Positions 35,124 through 43,900 of a stretch of DNA of 64,000 nucleotides are shown one piece after another. How positions within the stretch are numbered: position 1 is the first letter of the stretch; each line of letters opens with the position of its first letter. A program made the position numbers and the translations under genes. Where the stretch lies: the NCBI GenBank assembly GCA_965222005.1, contig OZ244935.1, positions 5,146,001-5,210,000 on the forward strand. Direction: 5' to 3'. The notes under the pieces were generated by a model that was given only the letters and a program-made list of their open reading frames with translations, searched no databases and was not told the origin of the DNA. The stretch comes from CBDCTM01 sp965222005. GTDB taxonomy: Bacteria; Bacteroidota; Bacteroidia; Chitinophagales; Saprospiraceae.

Positions 35124-35882
35124 ATGAAAAGCAAGACGGTCACTGGAGTTTTAGCAATTATTCTGGGTATTTGGGGAGTTCATCGATTGTATCTGGGGCA
35201 AAGGCTTAAGGGCCTGCTGCAGTTGTTATTCACTTTGTTTTTGCTCTATCTTTCATTTGAGCTGGACGCACCGATAGTGATGGCAGCCATGTTGCTGGCA
35301 TTTATTGATGCGATCCTTTTTTGGGTAATGCCGAAGGAAGAATTTGACAGAAAATTCAATCGGCATGTATTGTCCGATCCATCCTATGCTTATCAACCTC
35401 ACTACCAAACTGGCTTTCGGCGGCAGCGGAGTCACGCTTCCAGGAAAAATCGCTTCCGGGCCGCGGGCATTGCCAAATACCGGGAGTACGATATCGATGG
35501 CGCCATTGATGATTTTGTGCAATCCCTGCGTATTCGTTACCACGATACTGCCGTACATTTCAATTTGGCCTGCTGCTATTCACTTGTTGAAAACATCCGT
35601 AAATCGCTCTTCCACCTGAACCAGGCCGTTCAATTAGGCTTCAAAGATTTTGATAAAATCCATCAGCACCCCGCACTGGCCTACCTTAGAGTATCAGAAG
35701 CATTTGAAGATTTTGTAGATCATCAATACCAGCTTCCTGATGAGCAAGAAGTGGCTGAAACATTGGAAAACGCAGATTCCGGGCAGTTGCTGGAACAAAT
35801 CGCAGGGCTGGGCGAATTGAAGGAAAAGGGCATTCTGACGGAGGAGGAGTTTAGTGTGCAAAAACGGAAGCTATTGCACTAA
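35124..35882 (+). CDS. TM2-domain protein with TPR-like and SHOCT-like regions
   Basis: The 252-residue protein starts with a TM2 domain (two membrane helices, with GIWGVHRLYLGQ between them). A basic linker follows, then a TPR-like segment (GIAKYREYDIDGAIDDFVQS, VHFNLACCYSLVENIRKS). The C-terminal SHOCT-like motif is QIAGLGELKEKGILTEEEF. It is probably an inner-membrane protein with its TPR part in the cytoplasm, and its partner is unknown. This combination is common in Bacteroidota but has no established function. Confidence 0.8.
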   Translation: MKSKTVTGVLAIILGIWGVHRLYLGQRLKGLLQLLFTLFLLYLSFELDAPIVMAAMLLAFIDAILFWVMPKEEFDRKFNRHVLSDPSYAYQPHYQTGFRRQRSHASRKNRFRAAGIAKYREYDIDGAIDDFVQSLRIRYHDTAVHFNLACCYSLVENIRKSLFHLNQAVQLGFKDFDKIHQHPALAYLRVSEAFEDFVDHQYQLPDEQEVAETLENADSGQLLEQIAGLGELKEKGILTEEEFSVQKRKLLH

Positions 35883-35998
35883 AGTCCATTTGGCAAGACC
35901 ATAATCAGCAGGCCATTTCTTCAAGCCTGGCTTTGATCAAAAAACCCAACGATTTGCTGTCCATCTGCAAACGGAAGCATTCTTTGAGGTGAGGAATT

Positions 35999-36886
35999 TC
36001 AACAATCCTCCAATTCGCATCTTTCATCTTTTGTCTCAAACTCAAGGGTCAGATGGTGGATGTGTAGTGCATCCAATGCGTTGCGAATATCCTGTTTCAA
36101 CCGGCTCAAGGCCTGCAAAGGTTTCTCTTCAGCTAGCACAACATGCATCGTCATCACATTCATCTCGCCGTCCATAGTCCACAAATGCACATCGTGAATA
36201 TCATGAATTTCAGGGAAGGAAAGCTTCAGCTCTGCCACTATTTCCCCCGTGTCAAAGCTGCCGGGAATACCCTGCAGGAATATCTTCAAGGCCGACTTGA
36301 GGTTTTTAAATACATTGTAAAGAATGTACAAAGTGATACCGATCGATAAGAGCGGGTCGATGATTGGCCAATCAAAAAAATACATCACTATGCTGCCGAT
36401 CAGCACCGCTACCCAGCCCAATACATCCTCCAGCAAATGCCATGACACTACTTTGGCATTTAGCGACTTGCCGCTTTGCAGGCGCCACACCGCCGCCCCA
36501 TTGAATAGCACGCCCAGCACCGCCAGCCAAATCATACCACGAGCGTCGGGCATTTCCGGAGCCCACAATCTCGGCACCGCATGCAGGATTATGAACACGG
36601 AGCCAAGCAGCAAAACCACGGCTGTGATCAATGCGCCCAGCACCGAAAAGCGCTTATACCCATAGGAAAACCGGGCATCGCGCTTTCGCCCCGATAAGCG
36701 TTGGAAATACCAGGCTGCGCCCAGGCTAATGCTATCGCCCAGATCGTGCAGCGCATCGGACAGTATGGCTATACTATTGGTCCAAAAGCCACCAACAAGC
36801 TCAATGATGGTAAAGAGCAGGTTCAGTACGAAGGCCGTTCCGATGCGCTCCGCATCGTCATGGTGGTGATGGTGGTGATCTGGCAA
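35999..36886 (-). CDS. Cation diffusion facilitator (zinc/cobalt efflux type)
   Basis: The 295-residue CDF-family transporter begins with a His-rich metal-binding stretch (MPDHHHHHHDD). Six membrane helices follow. The transport-site HxxxD motifs appear as LSDALHDLGD in helix 2 and HLLEDVLGW in helix 5. A cytoplasmic C-terminal domain (about 205-295) carries further His residues (IHDIHDVHLWTMDGEMNVMT). It most likely exports Zn2+ or related ions in exchange for protons. Length is typical of CzcD-type proteins. No metal regulator is encoded nearby. Confidence 0.92.
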   Translation of the reverse strand: MPDHHHHHHDDAERIGTAFVLNLLFTIIELVGGFWTNSIAILSDALHDLGDSISLGAAWYFQRLSGRKRDARFSYGYKRFSVLGALITAVVLLLGSVFIILHAVPRLWAPEMPDARGMIWLAVLGVLFNGAAVWRLQSGKSLNAKVVSWHLLEDVLGWVAVLIGSIVMYFFDWPIIDPLLSIGITLYILYNVFKNLKSALKIFLQGIPGSFDTGEIVAELKLSFPEIHDIHDVHLWTMDGEMNVMTMHVVLAEEKPLQALSRLKQDIRNALDALHIHHLTLEFETKDERCELEDC

Positions 36887-37120
36887 TGCAATTTAGTTTT
36901 AGCAAGCATGTATTCGGTTTTGCAATCTGCACAATTTCGCGTTCCCTGGTTAAAATCCCAAACATTTTCAGTTAATCATGGAGGCCTATAGATTTTATTG
37001 CAGGGCTGACAAGAGATACGCTTTAAATCACCGGCCAATCCCTGTTGCTCATCGAACACAAACTCTATAATTTTTTCGTTTTAACTATGCCTTAAAGCAA
37101 TTTATGACAGGCGGTTTGTA

Positions 37121-37128
37121 ATTTTGGT
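37121..37128 (+). promoter_or_regulatory. Bacteroidota -7 motif before the M1 peptidase gene
   Basis: TAATTTTG matches TAnnTTTG, 45 bases before the ATG at 37174. A -33 element at normal spacing is not evident. The interval 36887-37173 shows no gene. Confidence 0.38.
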
Positions 37129-37173
37129 TTTCATTTATCGAAGTTGTTTAACAAAAACATCAAAAACAATTCA

Positions 37174-39063
37174 ATGAAAATTTTACCGGCTACCTTACTG
37201 ATAATCCTTATTTTTTGTGCCTCACAATGCCAGCAAGCACCAGAAACTCCAGAGGCTGTATCGCCCCCTCATCGCCACGATCAGCTCATCGACCACCACA
37301 GCTTTGCCAAACCGGATGAAGCCTTTGCGAAGCATCTGGAACTCGATCTACATATTGATTTCGAGCAGCAAATCCTGAGTGGTACGGCTCGCTATGACAT
37401 TGAAAACCACCAGGCCAGCCGCATTATTTTTGACATCAACGGTCTGGAAATCGACAAAGCAACTTTAGGAGAAAAAGCCACCCCCACTATTTTTAAAATC
37501 GGTGCTTCGGAAAAATTTAAAGGCCAGCCACTCGAAGTGGCCATCCAGCCAGACACCCGCGTGGTAACGATCCACTATCGCACCCGCCCCGACGCTGCAG
37601 CTCTCGACTGGCTCGAAGCGGGCCAAACAGCTGGCAAAAGGTATCCTTTTTTGTTTACGCAGGGTCAGGCCATCCTCACCCGCAGCTGGATTCCCTGCCA
37701 GGACAGTCCCGGCATTCGCATTACCTACAATGCCCGCATCAGCCTACCATCCGATATGATGGCCGTGATGAGTGCATCCAATCCCCAGCAAAAAAACGAG
37801 AAAGGAGTTTATACTTTTCAAATGAAGCAGGCCATCCCCCCCTATCTGCTGGCATTAGCTGCCGGCGACATAGAGTTTGGGGCTATCGGGCCACGCTCCG
37901 GGGTGTATGCCGAGCCGGAAATGTTGCAGGCTTCCCTGCATGAATTTGCCGATCTTGAAAAAATGATTGACGTGGCTGAATCCCTCTACGGTCCGTATGC
38001 CTGGGATCGCTACGATATTATCGTACTGCCGCCCAGCTTTCCTTTTGGAGGTATGGAAAACCCGCGCCTCACCTTTGCCACGCCTACCATCATCGCCGGA
38101 GATCGATCGCTGACTGCCCTGATTGCGCATGAGCTGGCTCACTCCTGGTCCGGCAATTTGGTAACCAATGCCACCTGGAATGACTTCTGGCTCAACGAAG
38201 GCTTTACGGTTTATATCGAGCGCCGCATCATGGAAGCCCTTTATGGTACCGATTACGCCAATATGTTGGCCTTGCTGGGCTATCAGGACCTCGAAGCAGA
38301 TGTCAAAGATTTGTATGCAGACAGTATGATCGAAGACACCCACCTTTTTCTTCATCTCAAGGGGCGTGATCCCGATGAAGGCCTAACGGATATCGCTTAT
38401 GAAAAAGGGGCTTTTTTCCTACAAATGCTGGAAGAGCAGGTTGGCCGTGAAGCTTTCGACGCTTTTTTAAAAAAATACTTTGAAACACATAAATTCCAAT
38501 CTATCACTACTGCCAAGTTTGTTGAATACCTGCAAAAAAAATTAATTGAGCCACACAAGCTGTCCGTTGATATTGCTGAATGGATACACGGGCCAGGCAT
38601 TCCAAAAAATTTGCCTGCCGTGGTTTCCGATAAATTTCAGCTCGTCGATCAACAGCTGGCTCAAGCAGTGAAGGGCCAGCTTCCTGCCGAAGCAGCCACC
38701 AAAGATTGGACAACCCACGAATGGCTCCACTTTATCCGACACCTGCCACGCGATGCTTCCCCCGCATTGATGAAAAAGCTCGATCAGCGTTTCAGCTTTT
38801 CGGATTCAGGGAACTCTGAGATATTGGCGGCTTGGTTTGAGCTGGCCGTTCGCTCTGGCTACAGCCCTCAGATTTTATCAAAAATTGAGCAATTTCTTGT
38901 AAAAGTGGGGCGGCGCAAATTTTTGACACCTTTGTACCGGGCCTTTAAGGAAAGCGATCAGCTCGAAACGGCCAGAGCAATCTACGCAAAGGCAAAGCCC
39001 AACTACCACAGCGTTTCGCGCAATAGTATGGAAGCCCTGCTGGGATTGAATGGGGCCCAGTGA
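37174..39063 (+). CDS. M1-family metalloaminopeptidase lipoprotein (LTA4H-like)
   Basis: The product is 629 residues from the ATG at 37174. The lipoprotein signal ends CASQC. The M1 catalytic domain has the substrate-binding GGMENPRL motif and the full zinc site HELAHSW followed after 18 residues by the Glu in LNEGFTVY. The C-terminal helical domain (about 480-629) resembles that of leukotriene A4 hydrolase-type M1 enzymes. It should remove N-terminal residues from peptides at the periplasmic face of the membrane. An ATG at 37144 is rejected because it would bury the signal peptide. The next gene overlaps or follows directly. Confidence 0.92.
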   Translation: MKILPATLLIILIFCASQCQQAPETPEAVSPPHRHDQLIDHHSFAKPDEAFAKHLELDLHIDFEQQILSGTARYDIENHQASRIIFDINGLEIDKATLGEKATPTIFKIGASEKFKGQPLEVAIQPDTRVVTIHYRTRPDAAALDWLEAGQTAGKRYPFLFTQGQAILTRSWIPCQDSPGIRITYNARISLPSDMMAVMSASNPQQKNEKGVYTFQMKQAIPPYLLALAAGDIEFGAIGPRSGVYAEPEMLQASLHEFADLEKMIDVAESLYGPYAWDRYDIIVLPPSFPFGGMENPRLTFATPTIIAGDRSLTALIAHELAHSWSGNLVTNATWNDFWLNEGFTVYIERRIMEALYGTDYANMLALLGYQDLEADVKDLYADSMIEDTHLFLHLKGRDPDEGLTDIAYEKGAFFLQMLEEQVGREAFDAFLKKYFETHKFQSITTAKFVEYLQKKLIEPHKLSVDIAEWIHGPGIPKNLPAVVSDKFQLVDQQLAQAVKGQLPAEAATKDWTTHEWLHFIRHLPRDASPALMKKLDQRFSFSDSGNSEILAAWFELAVRSGYSPQILSKIEQFLVKVGRRKFLTPLYRAFKESDQLETARAIYAKAKPNYHSVSRNSMEALLGLNGAQ

Positions 39064-39128
39064 GTAGCACTAACCAAGCCCAAAACAAGCAAAAAACCAT
39101 GCAGACATTTTCAGGAGTGTTTTGTATT

Positions 39129-40925
39129 ATGGCAAGGAGGAGCGTTTATTCCCATTGCTCACTGCTGGTTATTTTATTGTTTTTTTTCGGCTGCCATCCC
39201 AACGAACAAGGCACCCGCTCATCGTACAGCCAAGCTCCTGACAGTTTATGGAACACCTATCAACCGACCAAATTTGAATTTAGCCACCAGACCGATACCC
39301 TGAGACAAAGCAGGCACTTTTGCCTTATCTCACATCAAGCAGCCCAAGCTGCGGAGGGTGCGGATAACCTTTTGACCCGCCTGGAAAACAGCTACCAGCA
39401 AGTAGCAAATTTCCTGAGACGCCCGCTCAAAGCCCCTTTCATCAACTATCACCTCTACTCCTGTTCAGAGGACAAAGGCCTGCTTACCAAAAACACGCTT
39501 CAAAGTCACTATACCGGCGAGCATACGAATGTTCACAGCATTGCTAATCACATGTACGCCGATCATCAAAGCAGCGCTCTACATGCGCTATTGCTCCGTG
39601 CCACCCTTGGCCCGCCCTTCCACCCGGCCTTGCTTGAGGGCTTGGCCATGCAATTTACCAGCCACTGGCGAAAGCAGGGGTACCGCCATTGGGCAAGCCT
39701 GCTGCTGCAAACTGGAGACCATTTCAGCCTTCAGCAGATTTTTGACAAAAACTGGTATGCGACCGAATCCAGACTGGTGCGGGCCTGCCTTGCTGCGGTG
39801 TTGGCCGACTACCTTTTGGAGTACTTTGGCCGTGAGGAATTTTTGAAAAGATATCAGCACTGGCCACAGTTGGCTATAGACGTACAAGCTTTGGAAGCTG
39901 GCTGGCAAAATTACCTGGAAACTTTAAAGGCCAATTTTCAGCCGACTAAAAATAGCAGGTCCAGGCCTCCCTATTTCAAAGGCGTCAATTTTGCTCATGA
40001 GGGATATGCCATATACAACGGCTATGGCTCAAGGCTGGCAGTACAAGCGCTTGGCGAGCTTCAAAAACTGGGCAGCAATGCGATTGCGCTGGTTCCGTAT
40101 TCCTATATGAAGTATCCGAAACGCCCAGCCCCTTTGCCCTTTATGGATCAACCCGGTACCGAAAATGATGAAAGCATTATTCACAGCAGTTGGGCTGCAC
40201 GCAAACTGGACATGCAGACAATGCTGAAGCCGCAAATTTGGTTTCACAACAGCTGGCCGGGGGATGTGGACATGCAAAATGAAGCCGACTGGCAGCAGTT
40301 TTTTACTCATTACTACCGCTGGATCCGGCATTATGCGTTGATGGCTGAGATGTATGAAATGGATGCTTTGTGCGTAGGCGTAGAGTTTGTCCAAGCCACT
40401 GTTCAGCGTCCGGATGATTGGCGGCGCCTCATTCGAAAGCTGCGAAAGATATATACCGGGCCCATCACTTATGCAGCCAACTGGGGCAAGGAGTTTGAGA
40501 ATCTGGCCTTTGGCGATGAGTTGGATTTCATCGGGCTAAACTGCTATTATCCGCTCAGCCAGTGGGCGGAAGCCAGCGAGCGGGAGCTGCGAAGAGGCGT
40601 TGGGCAAGTGATTAAAAAAATCGAAAAAACATATCAGCGTTTTGGAAAAAAGGTAGTACTTACTGAAGTGGGCTTTCGTTCTGTAAAGGCATGCTGGCAA
40701 CAACCTCATGCGGAAGCAGGAAAGCGACCAGCCGATTTTGAAGCGCAACGACTCTGCTACCAGCTCATCCTTGAGGGAATTGCTGGTGAGGATTGGTGCG
40801 GAGGAACCTTTTGGTGGAAATGGCCGAGCTATCTGCACCTTGGCAAAAGGCAGAAGCGCAGTTTTTCACCCTACCGAAAGCCAGCAGAGCGGGAGCTGCA
40901 AAAATGGTTTAAAGGCGAAGGTTAG
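39129..40925 (+). CDS. Lipoprotein with degenerate peptidase-MA-like domain and GH113-like domain
   Basis: From the ATG at 39129 there are 598 residues, with a lipobox ending FFFGC. In-frame starts at 39060 (GTG, overlapping the previous stop) and 39099 are alternatives. The N-terminal half resembles gluzincin peptidase-MA domains (the HPALLEGLAMQFTSHW region corresponds to PxWLxEG), but no HExxH is present. The C-terminal half (from YFKGVNFAHEGYAIYNG) matches GH113-type TIM barrels, with two likely catalytic Glu residues in CVGVEFVQ and VVLTEVGFRS. A glycosidase role, perhaps on mannans, is plausible, and the first domain may bind rather than cleave. It is probably co-transcribed with the M1 peptidase gene. 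Confidence 0.78.
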   Translation: MARRSVYSHCSLLVILLFFFGCHPNEQGTRSSYSQAPDSLWNTYQPTKFEFSHQTDTLRQSRHFCLISHQAAQAAEGADNLLTRLENSYQQVANFLRRPLKAPFINYHLYSCSEDKGLLTKNTLQSHYTGEHTNVHSIANHMYADHQSSALHALLLRATLGPPFHPALLEGLAMQFTSHWRKQGYRHWASLLLQTGDHFSLQQIFDKNWYATESRLVRACLAAVLADYLLEYFGREEFLKRYQHWPQLAIDVQALEAGWQNYLETLKANFQPTKNSRSRPPYFKGVNFAHEGYAIYNGYGSRLAVQALGELQKLGSNAIALVPYSYMKYPKRPAPLPFMDQPGTENDESIIHSSWAARKLDMQTMLKPQIWFHNSWPGDVDMQNEADWQQFFTHYYRWIRHYALMAEMYEMDALCVGVEFVQATVQRPDDWRRLIRKLRKIYTGPITYAANWGKEFENLAFGDELDFIGLNCYYPLSQWAEASERELRRGVGQVIKKIEKTYQRFGKKVVLTEVGFRSVKACWQQPHAEAGKRPADFEAQRLCYQLILEGIAGEDWCGGTFWWKWPSYLHLGKRQKRSFSPYRKPAERELQKWFKGEG

Positions 40926-40940
40926 TTGGAAGACTATAAC

Positions 40941-43900
40941 TTATTTATTTACATGATCCTTAACAATAATCTCCAGTGTAGTCCGATCCCCTTCTTCGTT
41001 CAGCACACTTAGCCAATACAAGCCCGGACTAAAACTATATACATCAATGGATATTTTATCTTCCGGAAGCACCGCAAGGGGCTGGCTGACCATCAACTGG
41101 CCCAGCGCGTTGTACAGCTCCAGCCGGATAGCCGTTTCAGTAAATTCGGAAAAATCAACCCAAAGTTGCTGACGCACAGGATTGGGGAATACCTTCAGCC
41201 GGCTCTCTGAATGGATCTGCTGTCCCGCATTTTCACTTTCTCCTCCATTATTTCTAAATCCGCCTGGCTCACTACTTTGCAGTACGATGGTATAATCTTC
41301 CACTTCGCCGTTCACAAACAGCTCGCAGGGGTTGCTATATGCAGCTCGCTGCATCGCCACCCGCATCATGCAGGTCCCAGTGGGTATTCCAAAAGGTACC
41401 TCAATGGTAGCTTCAACGGGAGGTACAGCGGTTCCGTCTATTCCAGCCAGGCTAATGGCAGCCACCACCTCTTCGCCCGCATCAGTGAAATCAAAATCCT
41501 GATTGAAGTCGATCCAGACCCGGATGTATTCATCAAAATGGGTGTAGCTAAGTGTAGGCAAGATGCTTATCGGATAAGAATTGCCTTCTGTGATGGTCGT
41601 ACTCAAATGGGTAAAGTCACCATGGCCCTCCTTAGCTGAAGTATTATTGATAGCTCCAAAAGTTACATTCGAAATGTACTCGTGCCAGGGGGTACTACCC
41701 TCCGATTCGCAATAATTGGAGGACGGATTATCGGGCAAAACAGTGACGGTAAAACTACAGCTTTCCACATTGCCACAAGCATCACTGGCTTCGTAGGCAA
41801 TAGCATGGCTGCCTATCGGGAAGAAACTGCCTGAAGGGCCGCCTTGCAGCTGCTGGACGTTTACCACTCCCTGGCAATTTATACTAGTAGCCGTTGCTGT
41901 CGGCCAGGAAACGTTTGCTCCGCCCATACCGCCTGCTTCCGTAACGATCCGATTGTCGGGGCAATTGATAAAGAGGCTCTGAGCATTGGGTTCGACAGTA
42001 ATCGTAAAACTACAGCTTTGTACATCGCCACAAATATCTGTAGCTTCGTAGGTAACGGTATAAACTCCGGCAGCCAGCTGACTACCATTGGCAGGGCCAG
42101 ATGTTTGGCTGATTTGCAAGTTGCCACCACCCACACAATCCATTTCCATCACGTAGAACCTTTCTTTTTCACTACCATACAGCTTCCATTCCGCATTCCA
42201 GGGTTTTAGATAACCAAAATCATTGGAAGCGGTATTAACTCCCGGATCATTTACGAGTGCATTGAAATTGACCGGCTCACCATTTACCCATTCAAAAACA
42301 CCTTCGGTATTGGAGTCGTGCAGGCCGATGAACACTTTTGAACTCAAATGATCAGCTAGGAAGTTGTTCTCTGCCACTGTATTGACAGTAGTTAGATAAG
42401 CTCCGAATGTTTCACAATGATCTTTTGCAGCTTCCCAGGTCGATTCACTATTGGAAAGGAAATACTCATGCTCGTTCAAGGTGCCGAGTAAGGCAAAGCC
42501 ATCAATGGCACTTCCGCAATTCGGATTTTGAGCACCGCCTCCACAAGTAGTATTGACGGTGGGGGCCGGCCAGCTGACCTCCATCGTGCTTCGCCGCAGA
42601 GGTAAGGTAGTAGTAATATTGGAAGGGCAGTTTAGACTTATGGTGCCTGTACCATCCAGTATTCTGATAAGAAAACTACAGCTTGCCGTTGTTCCGCAGG
42701 CATCCGCCACTTCGTAGGCAATCGTATATTCTCCCAAGGGGAAAAGACTACCTGGCGGGGAGCCTTGCGTTTGGGTGATGCTGGTTATTCCTCCCAATGA
42801 GCAATCGCTGGTGACCGAAGGAATCTCCCAATTCACCACCTCCCCCTGGCCGGTAGCAGAGCTTACGATAATATCATTTTCACATTGCAGGCTAATGGTT
42901 GAAGGACGATCCACAACGGTTACATCAAAAGAGCAGCTAACCGTATTGCCACAAGCATCCACCGCTTCATAGCTTACCGGAGTGATACCAACGGAAAATA
43001 TACTTCCACTTGCGGGCCCGGCCGTTTGAGTAATGGCAGCACCGCCAGCGGGGCAATCGGTAAGGGCTGAAGGGGCACTCCAGGATGCAATCGCACTGGT
43101 AGCTCCAGGAGCGGCATTGACAAATACGGGTGCCGGACATTGCAAGGTCAAGGTAGTGGGCGTAGCCACGACTGTAATATCGAAAGAGCAATCCTCCTGA
43201 TTGCCACAAACATCCGAAATAGTATAGGCAATTGTAGTAACACCTTCCTGCAAAATGCTACCGCTCATCGGCCCACTCGTTTGTACAATAGTTACATCGT
43301 CTTCCGGGCAGCTTGAATTGACCGTTGGAGCAGACCAGCTTACCACTATCTCCGTTTCGCCGGGAGCTGTGTTTTCAGTAAAGCTAGCTATACAATCCAC
43401 GCTTAGTAATCCGGGGTCTTCATAAAGGACTATTTCAAAAGAACAATTAATAGAATTGCCACAATCATCGCTCGCTTCGTACGTGACAAGCGTAGTGCCT
43501 AGGGGAAAGAGGGCGCCATTCGGCAGGCCGGCTGTCTGTGTCAAATTGACGGTTCCGGTCTGGCAGCCGCTCCTTGGCTGTACCAGCGTCCAGCTAACTG
43601 CCTGGCCTGTAGAGCCGGGTACTACTGCCAGCTCAATATTCGCCGGACAATTAAACAGCAGTCCCGCACCATTTACCTCTCCGGGCGTTGCTTCAAAGCC
43701 TATCCAGTTTTCAGGCAATGAATTATCAAGGCTCGGTTCAATGAGTTGCAAAGTAGGCCCTTCACCATCGGGCTCTTCGGGCCAGGGCAGCTTGTTGTCG
43801 TATTCCACCAGGTCGATCAGTTCGCCAGTAGCATTTTTCAGACTAATCAGTTCGCCCTTTCCGCTCAAGTTAAAACCGTCACTGCCTTTTCCGAAGCTGC

